Positions 43,237-51,377 of a stretch of 64,000 nt of DNA are shown in pieces (position 1 is the first letter of the stretch; each line of letters starts with the position of its first letter). The notes beneath the pieces are model-generated. The model saw only the letters and a program-made list of their open reading frames with translations. It was not told the DNA's origin and did no database searches. This DNA is from Streptomyces cylindrosporus (GTDB lineage: Bacteria > Actinomycetota > Actinomycetes > Streptomycetales > Streptomycetaceae). Made by a program: the position numbers and the translations under genes. Where the stretch lies: assembly GCF_022698165.1 (NCBI RefSeq), contig NZ_JALDAY010000009.1:62001-126000 (forward strand), read 5' to 3'.

Positions 43237-43265
43237 GCGATCAACTTGCGAGCGAAAGTGATCGC
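43237..43265. promoter_or_regulatory. Inverted repeat upstream of the dicarboxylate symporter
   Basis: GCGATCA (43237-43243) and TGATCGC (43259-43265) form a perfect 7-bp inverted repeat with a 15-base spacer, 75-105 bp before the symporter start. It is a candidate operator for a dimeric regulator. Confidence 0.45.
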
Positions 43266-43340
43266 CACGGAAGCCGCTTTCCGTATCGCAGAAGTCTCCC
43301 CGGCTGCTGCGATGTTGACGTCCCCTCTCAAGGAGTGCCT

Positions 43341-44720
43341 GTGCCGCCGTCCGTCCCCTCTGTCCCGCGACGCGTCGCACACACACTGCGTACCTCGCTG
43401 TTCGCGCAGGTCCTCGTCGCGCTCGTGCTCGGCATGGCCGTCGGCAAGCTGTGGCCTGACGTGGCCACGGACCTTCAGCCGCTCGGCGACGGGTTCACCC
43501 GGCTGATCAAGACGATCATCTCGCCGCTCGTCTTCTGCGTGGTGGTCGTGGGGATCGCCAAGGCCGGCGACCTGAAGGCGTTCGGCCGGATCGGGCTCAA
43601 GGCGCTGCTCTGGTTCGAGGTGGCGAGCACGCTCGCCCTGATCATCGGGCTGCTCGCCGCCAACGTCGTCCAGCCCGGTTCCGGGATGCACGTCGACCCG
43701 GCCACGCTGAGCACCAAGGCGGTCGACGAGAAGACGGGCGGCGGCTCGCTGCCCTCGACGACAGAATTCGTCCTGAACGCGCTGCCGACGAGCTTCATCG
43801 GCGCCTTCGCCGAGAACTCCCTGCTCCAAGTCCTCGTCCTGGCCTGCCTCGTGGGCGCGGCCCTGCTGCATCTCGGCCACACCAAGGTGCCGCAAGTGCT
43901 GCCCGCCATCGAACAGGCCCAGGAGATCATCTTCGCGATCGTCGGCTTCGTCATGCGGCTCGCGCCGATCGCGGTCTTCGGCGCGATGGCCGTCCTGATC
44001 GGCCAGTACGGGCTCGGCGTCATCGAGACGTACGCGAAGCTGATCGTTCTGTGCTACGTCGCCGCCGCGCTGTTCGTCGTGCTGCTCGCGGTCGCTCTGC
44101 GCATGGTCACGGGGCTGAGCCTGTGGAAGTTCCTGCGGTACATCCGCGAGGAGATGCTGCTGGCGCTCGGCACGGCGTCGACGGAGTCGGTGATGCCGCG
44201 GGTGATGCAGAAGCTGAGGGGGGCCGGTGCGCGCGACGACGCGGTGGGCCTCGTCCTGCCGACGGGGTACTCCTTCAACCTCGACGGCGCGTCGCTCTAC
44301 CTCTCCATCGGCACGCTGTTCATCGCGCAGGCCGTGGGTGTCGACCTCAGTGTGGGGCAGCAGATCACCGTGGTCCTGGTGCTGATGCTGACCAGCAAGG
44401 GCATGGCGGGCATCCCCGGCTCGGCGTTCCTCGCGCTGTCCGCGACCGCGTCCTCGCTGGGCGCCATCCCGGCCGGCGCGGTCGCCCTGCTGCTCGGTGT
44501 GGACCGCATCATGGACTCGATGCGCGTCGTGACGAACCTGCTCGGCAACTGCGTCGCCGTCTTCGCCGTCTCCCGCTGGGAGGGGGCACTGGACATCGAG
44601 CGGGCGAAGAAGGTTCTGGACGGCGGGAGCAAGGCGCCGGAGGGGGCCGAGGAGACCGCGGCTCCGCAGGCCGAGGTCCCCGCCCAGACCGCCAAGGAGC
44701 CCGCCACCGAGGCCAGTTGA
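43341..44720 (+). CDS. dctA: C4-dicarboxylate/cation symporter (DAACS family)
   Basis: A 459-aa secondary transporter of the dicarboxylate/amino acid:cation symporter family, which imports succinate, fumarate, malate or acidic amino acids with H+ or Na+. It has eight hydrophobic helices plus re-entrant loops. The conserved motifs are visible: STESVMPRVM (HP1 serine-rich tip), GYSFNLDGASLYL (TM7), TSKGMAGIPGSAFLAL (HP2 region), and DRIMDSMRVVTNLLGN (TM8 cation/substrate residues). The C-terminal tail is Ala/Glu-rich. The start is GTG 43341, six bases after AAGGAG; the GTG at 43335 overlaps that site. Confidence 0.93.
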   Translation: MPPSVPSVPRRVAHTLRTSLFAQVLVALVLGMAVGKLWPDVATDLQPLGDGFTRLIKTIISPLVFCVVVVGIAKAGDLKAFGRIGLKALLWFEVASTLALIIGLLAANVVQPGSGMHVDPATLSTKAVDEKTGGGSLPSTTEFVLNALPTSFIGAFAENSLLQVLVLACLVGAALLHLGHTKVPQVLPAIEQAQEIIFAIVGFVMRLAPIAVFGAMAVLIGQYGLGVIETYAKLIVLCYVAAALFVVLLAVALRMVTGLSLWKFLRYIREEMLLALGTASTESVMPRVMQKLRGAGARDDAVGLVLPTGYSFNLDGASLYLSIGTLFIAQAVGVDLSVGQQITVVLVLMLTSKGMAGIPGSAFLALSATASSLGAIPAGAVALLLGVDRIMDSMRVVTNLLGNCVAVFAVSRWEGALDIERAKKVLDGGSKAPEGAEETAAPQAEVPAQTAKEPATEAS

Positions 44721-44805
44721 CCCCACCGCCGACGGGTACGGGCCGCGCGCCGCAGCTCCGGAAGAACGGAGCGGCGACCGCGGCCCGCCCCTGTTTCCGC
44801 CCGGG

Positions 44806-45120
44806 TCAGCGGGAGTTCGCCCAGACGGTCAGCGCGGCCGACACCGCCACGATGAGAGCCGCACCGCACGATCGGCTCCTGCGTCCGCCCCACTCCCAAG
44901 TCCCGTCCCCCACAAGCGGATTGCCCCTGCGTAGGCTGCCTCCGTGCTCCCGTCGCCAGCGGTTGTCGGACGCGTCGGCTCGGCCGTGAACCAACCGGCG
45001 TGCAGGCGTGAGAGAGACGAGGGCCTCGCGTCGTTCCGCCGCTGGCGCCCGCTCCTCGGCGTGCCGTTCGCGGTCCTCGAACCGGCTCTCCCCCGTGTCC
45101 AACTCCCGCGCCCGCCGCAC
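44806..45120 (-). CDS. Doubtful small membrane protein downstream of marR
   Basis: An open frame of 104 codons in the same frame as the MarR gene, starting 43 bp past its stop. The first half is charged (RARELDTGESRFEDRERHAEER) with good G/C third positions; the last 22 residues form one hydrophobic helix (CGAALIVAVSAALTVWA). This could be a tail-anchored protein, but the middle part shows poor codon use and GTG 45120 has no ribosome site. The rest of the 44721-45162 gap shows nothing I can support. Confidence 0.3.
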   Translation of the reverse strand: MRRARELDTGESRFEDRERHAEERAPAAERREALVSLTPARRLVHGRADASDNRWRREHGGSLRRGNPLVGDGTWEWGGRRSRSCGAALIVAVSAALTVWANSR

Positions 45121-45162
45121 CTCGGAGTCTCGGCCATGGTCATACTCTGGCTCAGTCCGGGC

Positions 45163-45618
45163 TCAGCAGCGCCGTCCGGACTCCGGTGCGCCGTCCACCA
45201 GGGTGTCCAGGAGGCCGCCCAGCACCGCGCGTTGCTCCTCCGTCAGCGGTGCGAGGATTTCCGCGGCGGCGGATCTGCGGGCGGCGCGCAGTTCGCGCAG
45301 GGCCTTGTGACCGTCCTCCGTCAGCTCGATCCGGATCACCCGGCGATTCGTCGGGTCCGGCACCCGTCGTACCTTGCCGCTCGCCTCCAGACCGTCGACC
45401 AGCGAGGTCACCGCCCGCGGCACCACCTCCAGCCGCTCCGCGAGGTCGGCCATGCGCGGTGGTGAGCCGTAGTGCGCCAGTGTGCGCAGGAGGCGGGACT
45501 GAGCCGGGGTGACGCCCATGCCGCACTGCTCGATGTGCCGCTTCTGGATGCGGTGCACCCGGCGGGTCAGCCGCAGCAACTGCTCGGCGAGCAGGCCGTC
45601 GGGATCGGGGCTGGTCAT
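45163..45618 (-). CDS. MarR-family transcriptional regulator
   Basis: A 151-aa MarR protein. The winged helix is visible as TPAQSRLLRTLAHYGSPPRMADLAERL followed by VVPRAVTSLVDGLEASGKVRRVPDPTNRRVIRIELTEDG (the wing). Terminal helices provide the dimer interface. It is divergent from an ABC exporter gene 105 bp away and almost surely represses it together with itself. A palindrome in the shared region (45644-45666) is the candidate operator. A typical arrangement for drug-responsive efflux control. Confidence 0.93.
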   Translation of the reverse strand: MTSPDPDGLLAEQLLRLTRRVHRIQKRHIEQCGMGVTPAQSRLLRTLAHYGSPPRMADLAERLEVVPRAVTSLVDGLEASGKVRRVPDPTNRRVIRIELTEDGHKALRELRAARRSAAAEILAPLTEEQRAVLGGLLDTLVDGAPESGRRC

Positions 45619-45643
45619 GCGGGAACAATATCAGGAGGTATTT

Positions 45644-45666
45644 CATTGTGAGCATAGGTAACAATG
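45644..45666. promoter_or_regulatory. Candidate MarR operator
   Basis: CATTGT (45644-45649) and ACAATG (45661-45666) form a perfect 6-bp dyad with an 11-base spacer; a further ACAAT half-site starts near 45625. The stretch is AT-rich against the local G+C and lies between the marR and ABC exporter start codons. Confidence 0.65.
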
Positions 45667-45723
45667 AGCTAAGCTCCGCCAGGCTCGACCGCCCCGCCTC
45701 CCTCTCACCTCCCGAAGGAGCCC

Positions 45724-47526
45724 ATGCACCCCGATCGAGAATCCCGCTGGACACCGCCGGCCGACGCCAAGGAGCAGCCCCGGCAGGTGCGCCGCATCCT
45801 GAAGCTCTTCCGCCCCTACCGCGCCCGGCTCGCGATCGTCGGCCTGCTGGTCGGCGCCTCCTCGCTGGTCTCGGTGGCCACGCCCTTCCTGCTGAAGGCC
45901 ACCCTCGACACCGCCATCCCGCAGGGCCGCACCGGCCTGCTCAGCCTGCTCGCGCTCGGCATGATCCTGAGCGCCGTCCTGACCAGCGTCTTCGGCGTCC
46001 TGCAGACCCTGATCTCGACGACCGTCGGCCAGCGCGTCATGCACGACCTGCGCACCGCGGTCTACGGCCGCCTGCAGCGCATGTCCCTCGCCTTCTTCAC
46101 CCGCACCCGCACCGGCGAGGTCCAGTCCCGCATCGCCAACGACATCGGCGGCATGCAGGCCACCGTCACCTCCACCGCCACCTCCCTGGTCTCCAACCTG
46201 ACCAGCGTGGTCGCCACCATCGTCGCGATGATCGCCCTCGACTGGCGCCTGACCGTCGTCTCGCTGCTGCTGCTCCCGCTCTTCGTCTGGATCAGCCGCC
46301 GCGTCGGCAACGAACGCAAGAAGATCACCACCCAGCGCCAGAAGCAGATGGCCGCGATGGCCGCCACGGTCACCGAGTCGCTCTCCGTCTCCGGCATCCT
46401 GCTCGGCCGCACCATGGGCCGCTCCGACTCGCTGACCAGGTCCTTCGAGGAGGAGTCCGAGGGGCTCGTCGACCTCGAAGTGCGATCCAGCATGGCCGGG
46501 CGCTGGCGCATGGCCGTCATCACGATCGTCATGGCCGCCATGCCGGCCGTCATCTACTGGACCGCGGGCATCGCCCTCCAGGCCGGCGGCCCCGACATCT
46601 CCATCGGCACGATCGTCGCCTTCGTCTCGCTCCAGCAGGGCCTGTTCCGCCCGGCCGTCAGCCTGCTGTCGACCGGCGTCCAGATCCAGACCTCCCTCGC
46701 GCTGTTCCAGCGCATCTTCGAGTACCTCGACCTGCCCATCGACATCACCGAGCGGGACAACCCGGTCCACCTCGACCGCATCAAGGGCGAGGTCTGCTTC
46801 GAGGACGTCGAGTTCCGTTACGACGACAAGAGCGGGCCCGTCCTCGACGGCATCGACGTCACCGTCCCCGCGGGCAGCAGCCTCGCGGTGGTGGGCCCGA
46901 CCGGCGCCGGCAAGTCGACCCTCGGCTACCTGGTGCCGCGGCTGTACGACGTCACCGGCGGCCGGGTCACCCTCGACGGCGTCGACGTCCGCGACCTCGA
47001 CTTCGACACCCTCGCTCGGGCCGTCGGCGTGGTCTCGCAGGAGACGTACCTCTTCCACGCCTCGGTCGCCGAGAACCTGCGCTTCGCCAAGCCGGACGCC
47101 ACCGACGAGGAGCTGTACGCGGCGGCACGGGCGGCGCAGATCCACGAGCACATCGCGGCGCTGCCCGACGGGTACGACACCGTCGTCGGCGAGCGCGGCC
47201 ACCGGTTCTCCGGCGGTGAGAAGCAGCGCCTCGCCATCGCCCGCACCATCCTGCGCGACCCGCCGGTCCTGATCCTCGACGAGGCGACCAGCGCCCTGGA
47301 CACCCGGACCGAGGCGGCCGTGCAGGACGCCATCGACGCCCTGTCGGCCAACCGCACCACGCTCACCATCGCGCACCGGCTCTCCACGATCCGCGGCGCC
47401 GACCAGATCGTGGTCCTGGACTCCGGCCGGGTGGCCGAGCGGGGCACGCACGAGGAACTGCTCGACCGGGACGGACGGTACGCGGCCCTCGTACGCCGGG
47501 ATGCCCAACTGGAACCGACAAGCTGA
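45724..47526 (+). CDS. ABC multidrug-type exporter (fused TMD-NBD)
   Basis: A 600-aa homodimer-type exporter with six transmembrane helices (residues 35-320) and a complete NBD: Walker A VVGPTGAGKSTLGYL, Q-loop VVSQETYLFHASV, signature HRFSGGEKQRLAIAR, Walker B VLILDEATSALD, and H-loop TIAHRLSTI. All catalytic residues are intact, in contrast to the exporter pair at 38698-42329. It is divergent from and probably repressed by the MarR protein. Export of a lipid, peptide or toxic compound is likely; the cargo is not shown. Confidence 0.94.
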   Translation: MHPDRESRWTPPADAKEQPRQVRRILKLFRPYRARLAIVGLLVGASSLVSVATPFLLKATLDTAIPQGRTGLLSLLALGMILSAVLTSVFGVLQTLISTTVGQRVMHDLRTAVYGRLQRMSLAFFTRTRTGEVQSRIANDIGGMQATVTSTATSLVSNLTSVVATIVAMIALDWRLTVVSLLLLPLFVWISRRVGNERKKITTQRQKQMAAMAATVTESLSVSGILLGRTMGRSDSLTRSFEEESEGLVDLEVRSSMAGRWRMAVITIVMAAMPAVIYWTAGIALQAGGPDISIGTIVAFVSLQQGLFRPAVSLLSTGVQIQTSLALFQRIFEYLDLPIDITERDNPVHLDRIKGEVCFEDVEFRYDDKSGPVLDGIDVTVPAGSSLAVVGPTGAGKSTLGYLVPRLYDVTGGRVTLDGVDVRDLDFDTLARAVGVVSQETYLFHASVAENLRFAKPDATDEELYAAARAAQIHEHIAALPDGYDTVVGERGHRFSGGEKQRLAIARTILRDPPVLILDEATSALDTRTEAAVQDAIDALSANRTTLTIAHRLSTIRGADQIVVLDSGRVAERGTHEELLDRDGRYAALVRRDAQLEPTS

Positions 47527-47569
47527 AAATATGCCGGGTTTGTGACGGTATGCGGGTTACCGTGCGCTC

Positions 47570-48412
47570 ATGTACCTGAACACTCCGCCACGGAGAACGA
47601 TTCGACTGACGCGCAGGGGCCGGCTCGTCCTCATCGCGACCGGAGCCGTCGTGGCCGGCACCGCCGTGGCGGTGCCGCTGCTGAGCCTGGAGAACGAGCA
47701 GGAGGCCAAGCCCACGGCGCTGGTGATCCCCGAGGGCTGGCGCGCGGGGCAGGTCTACGACGCGATCGACAAGGCCCTCGCCCTGCCGGCCGGCAGCGCC
47801 CGCAAGTCCCTCGCGAAGGCAGCCCTGAAGCTGCCGAGCGACGCCGAGGGCAACCCGGAGGGCTACCTCTTCCCGGCGACGTATCCGCTGGAGCGGAACG
47901 GCAGGAAGGCGACGCCCGAGTCGCTGCTGGCGTACATGGTCGACACCGCGAACAAGAAGTTCAACGGCGCCCCGATGGCGGCCGGCGCGCAGCGCAACGC
48001 GATGAACGTCTATCAGGCGGTCACCATCGCGAGCATCGTGCAGGCCGAGGCCGCCTCCAAGGCGGACATGGGCAAGGTGGCGCGGGTCGTCTTCAACCGG
48101 CTGGAGCGCGGGATGCCGTTGCAGATGGACTCCACCATCAACTACGCCCTGAACCGCGCCACGCTGAAGACGACCGGCGACGACACGCGGATCGACAGCC
48201 CCTACAACTCGTACCAGCGCATGGGCCTGCCGCCCACGCCGATCGACAATCCGGGCGAGGACGCGATGCGTGCGGCGATCAGTCCGACGCCGGGCGACTG
48301 GCTGTACTTCGTCACCGTCAAGCCGGGCGACACCCGCTTCACCGCCGACTTCGCCGAGCACCAGCGCAATGTCGCCGAGTTCAACGCCCGGCAGAAGCCC
48401 TCGGCGAAGTGA
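47570..48412 (+). CDS. Short MltG-like endolytic transglycosylase
   Basis: A 280-aa membrane-anchored protein with one N-terminal helix (about residues 20-39, VLIATGAVVAGTAVAVPLLS) and a YceG-like domain. The catalytic Glu is in VTIASIVQAEA; downstream family motifs are MPLQMDSTINYAL, SPYNSYQRMGLPPTPIDNPGE and FTADFAEHQRNVAEFN. MltG cleaves nascent glycan strands to end their elongation. It is far shorter than the usual Streptomyces MltG and lacks the long cytoplasmic head, so it is probably a second copy. ATG 47570; just downstream of the ABC exporter, possibly co-transcribed. Confidence 0.9.
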   Translation: MYLNTPPRRTIRLTRRGRLVLIATGAVVAGTAVAVPLLSLENEQEAKPTALVIPEGWRAGQVYDAIDKALALPAGSARKSLAKAALKLPSDAEGNPEGYLFPATYPLERNGRKATPESLLAYMVDTANKKFNGAPMAAGAQRNAMNVYQAVTIASIVQAEAASKADMGKVARVVFNRLERGMPLQMDSTINYALNRATLKTTGDDTRIDSPYNSYQRMGLPPTPIDNPGEDAMRAAISPTPGDWLYFVTVKPGDTRFTADFAEHQRNVAEFNARQKPSAK

Positions 48413-48424
48413 CCGGGCGGGACG

Positions 48425-49501
48425 TCACGCGGCGACCGGCTCCTCGGCGAGCAGCCGCCTGATGTCCCGTACGGCCGCGCGTCCGGCCCGGTTGGCGCCG
48501 ATGGTGCTGGCCGAGGGGCCGTAGCCGACGAGGTGGACGCGCGGGTCGGCGACCGAACGGGTGCCCTCGACGCGGATCCCGCCGCCCGGCTCGCGCAGCT
48601 TCAGCGGGGCGAGGTGGTCGATGGCGGCCCGGAAGCCGGTGGCCCACAGGATCACGTCGGCGGCGATGTGACGACTGTGTCGCCCGTCGTTCCACGCCAC
48701 GCCGTCGGGCGTGATCCGGTCGAACATGGGCCGGCGGTCGAGGACCCCGTCCTCGATGCCCTGCCGGATCGCGTCGTTGAGCGGCAGCCCGGTGACGGAG
48801 ACCACGCTCTTCGGCGGCAGGCCCTGCCGTACCCGCTCCTCGACGAGGGCGACGGCGGCCCGGCCGTACTCCTCGGTGAAGGGGCCCTCCCGGAAGACGG
48901 GCGGGCGGCGGGTGACCCAGGTGGTGGCGGCCGCGTGCTCGGCGATCTCCAGCAGATGCTGAGTGCCGGACGCGCCGCCGCCCACCACGACGACCCGCTG
49001 CCCCGCGAACGCCTCGGGCCCCGGGTACTGCGCGGTGTGCAACTGCCGTCCCCGGAAGGTCTCCTGGCCGGGATAGCGCGGCCAGAACGGCCGGTCCCAG
49101 GTGCCGGTCGCGTTGATCAGTGCCCGCGTCGACCAGGTGCCGTCCGAGGTCTCCACGAGCAGCCGCCCGTCCTCGCCCTCGCGCACGGCACGGACGTCGA
49201 CGGGCCGCCGTACCCGCAGATCGAAGGCGCGCTCGTACTCCGCGAAGTACTCGGTGATCACCTCGGACGACGGCCGCGCGGGATCGGCACCCGTCAGCTC
49301 CATGCCCGGCAGCGCGTGCATGCCGTGGACCTTGCCGTACGTCAGCGACGGCCAGCGGAACCGCCAGGCGCCGCCCGGGCCGGGGGAGTGGTCCAGCACC
49401 ACGAAGTCGCGGTCCGGCTCGAACCCGGTGCGGCGCAGGTGATAGGCGCTGGACAGACCGGCCTGACCGGCGCCTATGACGACCACCTCGACCTCGCGCA
49501 T
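48425..49501 (-). CDS. Flavin-containing monooxygenase (FAD/NAD(P)H)
   Basis: A 358-aa class B-type flavoprotein. It has the FAD-binding GAGQAGLSSAYHL motif at the N-terminus and the NADPH-binding GGGASGTQHLLE motif near residue 170, with ATG motif ILWATGFR near residue 300. This two-Rossmann layout matches the CzcO/TrkA-like monooxygenase group, which oxygenates N or S atoms. It is the last gene of the sulfonate-type ABC operon (56 bp after ssuA), where SsuD, an unrelated FMNH2 enzyme, would normally be found; a role in oxidising an imported organosulfur compound is inferred. The start is ATG 49501 or GTG 49510. Confidence 0.87.
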   Translation of the reverse strand: MREVEVVVIGAGQAGLSSAYHLRRTGFEPDRDFVVLDHSPGPGGAWRFRWPSLTYGKVHGMHALPGMELTGADPARPSSEVITEYFAEYERAFDLRVRRPVDVRAVREGEDGRLLVETSDGTWSTRALINATGTWDRPFWPRYPGQETFRGRQLHTAQYPGPEAFAGQRVVVVGGGASGTQHLLEIAEHAAATTWVTRRPPVFREGPFTEEYGRAAVALVEERVRQGLPPKSVVSVTGLPLNDAIRQGIEDGVLDRRPMFDRITPDGVAWNDGRHSRHIAADVILWATGFRAAIDHLAPLKLREPGGGIRVEGTRSVADPRVHLVGYGPSASTIGANRAGRAAVRDIRRLLAEEPVAA

Positions 49502-49557
49502 GCTGTTCACGCTTCTGCCAACGGCGGCGGGGCCGTGGATCTTCCCGGCCGGCTTGC

Positions 49558-50580
49558 TCAGCTCTCGGAGGCGCGGGCCGCGGTGGTCGACGGGGGCAGG
49601 TCGCCGTTGTAGCGCGTGTCCACGAAGTCGCCGAAGTCGACCTTGTTCGGGATGAGCTTCAACTGCGTGAAGGTGTCGGCGATCTGCTGCTCGGAGGCGA
49701 TCAGCGGCTTGTCGACGGCGACCGAGATCCGGGTGGCGTTGGTCCGCTTCACCGAGGCCAGCGCCACCTCGTACGGCAGCCCGGTGTCCTTCGCCCAGAC
49801 CTTGGCCCACTCCTCCTTGTGGCCGTAGACCCAGTCGGTGGCCCGGCGCAGCCGCTCCAGGTAGTCCTTGATCGCGGCGGCCTTCTTCTTGTCCCGCAGC
49901 GCGCTCGGCGCCGCCACCTGGAAGGTGAGGCCGTTGGTGATGCTGTCGCCGGTCGTCAGGACGCGGCCCTGCTTGGCCTGGAGGATCTGGGAGGTGTACG
50001 GGTCCCACACCGCCCACGCGTCGACCTTGCCGGACGTGAACGCGGCCAGCGCGTCGGCCGGCTGGAGGTACTTGACCTTGACGTCGCTCAGGCTCAGCCC
50101 GGCCGCCTTGAGGGAGGCGACCAGCTGGTAGTTGGCGGAGGAGCCCTGCGCCACGGCGACGGACCTGCCCTTGAGGTCCTGAGGCCTGGTCAGCTTGGAG
50201 CTGTTCGGGACGAGGATGGCGTCGCCCTTGGATGTGCCGTGCCAGGCCGCCACCACCGTGATCTTCGAGCCCGCGCCGGCCGCGAAGACGGGCGGGGTGT
50301 TGCCGACGCCGCCGATGTCGACGGCTTTGGCGTTGACGGCCTCCAGGAGCGGCGGGCCGGAGGTGAAGGTGGACCACTTGATCTTGTAGTCGAGGTTCTT
50401 CAGCTCCCCGGCGGCCCGCAGGATGGCCTCCGAACCGCCCTTCTGGTCACCTACGTTCAGGGTGAGGGAGCCCTTGCCGTCGACCGAACCTCCCGTGTCG
50501 GCCGCGGAGTTGCCGCCGCAGGCGGTGAGCAGCAGGGCGAAGGGCAGGAGCAGTGCGGCGGGGACGAGGCGGCGTCGCAT
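49558..50580 (-). CDS. ssuA: Sulfonate-type ABC transporter substrate-binding lipoprotein
   Basis: A 340-aa exported lipoprotein. The lipobox LTAC follows a hydrophobic signal near residue 20. The body is a periplasmic-binding fold of the SsuA/TauA/NMT1 group: LNVGDQKGGSEAILRAAG, VDIGGVGNTPPVFAAG, SSANYQLVASLKAAGL and AWAVWDPYTSQILQA. It would bind an alkanesulfonate, taurine or related organosulfur compound outside the cell and deliver it to the permease. Third gene in the operon, 41 bp after the ATPase gene. The symbol reflects family membership, not a tested substrate. Confidence 0.87.
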   Translation of the reverse strand: MRRRLVPAALLLPFALLLTACGGNSAADTGGSVDGKGSLTLNVGDQKGGSEAILRAAGELKNLDYKIKWSTFTSGPPLLEAVNAKAVDIGGVGNTPPVFAAGAGSKITVVAAWHGTSKGDAILVPNSSKLTRPQDLKGRSVAVAQGSSANYQLVASLKAAGLSLSDVKVKYLQPADALAAFTSGKVDAWAVWDPYTSQILQAKQGRVLTTGDSITNGLTFQVAAPSALRDKKKAAAIKDYLERLRRATDWVYGHKEEWAKVWAKDTGLPYEVALASVKRTNATRISVAVDKPLIASEQQIADTFTQLKLIPNKVDFGDFVDTRYNGDLPPSTTAARASES

Positions 50581-50621
50581 GGGGATTCCGTTCTGTGAAC
50601 TGGCGTGAGGGAAAGGGGAGT

Positions 50622-51377
50622 TCAGGCGGCTTCGGCGGCGGTGTCGACGCCGAGCCGTTCCAGCAGGCCGGCGCGGAGCTCGGCGAACCGCGGGTCGGCG
50701 ATGTCGCGCGGGCGGTCGAGGTCGACGGTCTGCTCGTGCGCGATGACGCCGTCGTCCATCACCAGGACGCGGTCGGCGAGCAGCACCGCCTCCTCGACGT
50801 CGTGCGTGACCAGCAGCACCGCGCAGCCGCGCCGCAGCCACAACTCGCCCACCAGCCGCTGGGCCTTGATCCGGGTCAGCGCGTCCAGGGCGCCGAACGG
50901 CTCGTCCAGCAGCAGCAGATCGGGCTCGCGGACCAACGCCCGTGCCAGCGAGGCGCGTTGGGCCTCGCCGCCGGAGAGCGTCTTCGGCCAGGCGTCGGTG
51001 CGGTGGTCCAGGCCCACCTCTTCGAGCGCCTTCTCGGCGACGGCGCGCTCGGGCTTGCCGGGCAGGCCGAGCAGGACGTTGCGCCACACCTTCTTCCACG
51101 GCATCAGGCGCGGCGCCTGGAAGGCGACGGCCTTGCGGCGCGGCACCAGGACGGTGCCCCGGATGTCGCGGTCGAGGCCGGCCAGGATGCGCAGCAGGGT
51201 CGACTTGCCGCAGCCGCTGCGGCCGAGCAGGGCCACGAACTCGCCCGGCCGGATGTCCAGTCGGAGGTCGTCGATGACGGCACGGCCGTCGAAGGACCGG
51301 CTCAGACCCTCGACGCGGACCGCGTGAGAGGTCGGGGACACCTGCGGGCTCACCGGCCCGTGAACGTCGGTCGCCAT
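50622..51377 (-). CDS. ssuB: Sulfonate-type ABC transporter ATPase
   Basis: A 251-aa ATPase with Walker A LLGRSGCGKSTLL, Q-loop AVAFQAPRLMPWKKV, signature TLSGGEAQRASLARAL, Walker B LLLLDEPFGALD and H-loop VTHDVEEAV. The PRLMPW segment after the Q-loop is typical of nitrate/sulfonate/taurine transporters. It overlaps the permease gene by 28 bp, so both are produced together. It provides the energy for uptake of the compound bound by the adjacent lipoprotein. Confidence 0.92.
   Translation of the reverse strand: MATDVHGPVSPQVSPTSHAVRVEGLSRSFDGRAVIDDLRLDIRPGEFVALLGRSGCGKSTLLRILAGLDRDIRGTVLVPRRKAVAFQAPRLMPWKKVWRNVLLGLPGKPERAVAEKALEEVGLDHRTDAWPKTLSGGEAQRASLARALVREPDLLLLDEPFGALDALTRIKAQRLVGELWLRRGCAVLLVTHDVEEAVLLADRVLVMDDGVIAHEQTVDLDRPRDIADPRFAELRAGLLERLGVDTAAEAA

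Noticed and set aside
44944..45465. Plus-strand frame opposite marR
   Set aside because: It covers the MarR gene in antisense; the composition is not protein-like and there is no ribosome site.
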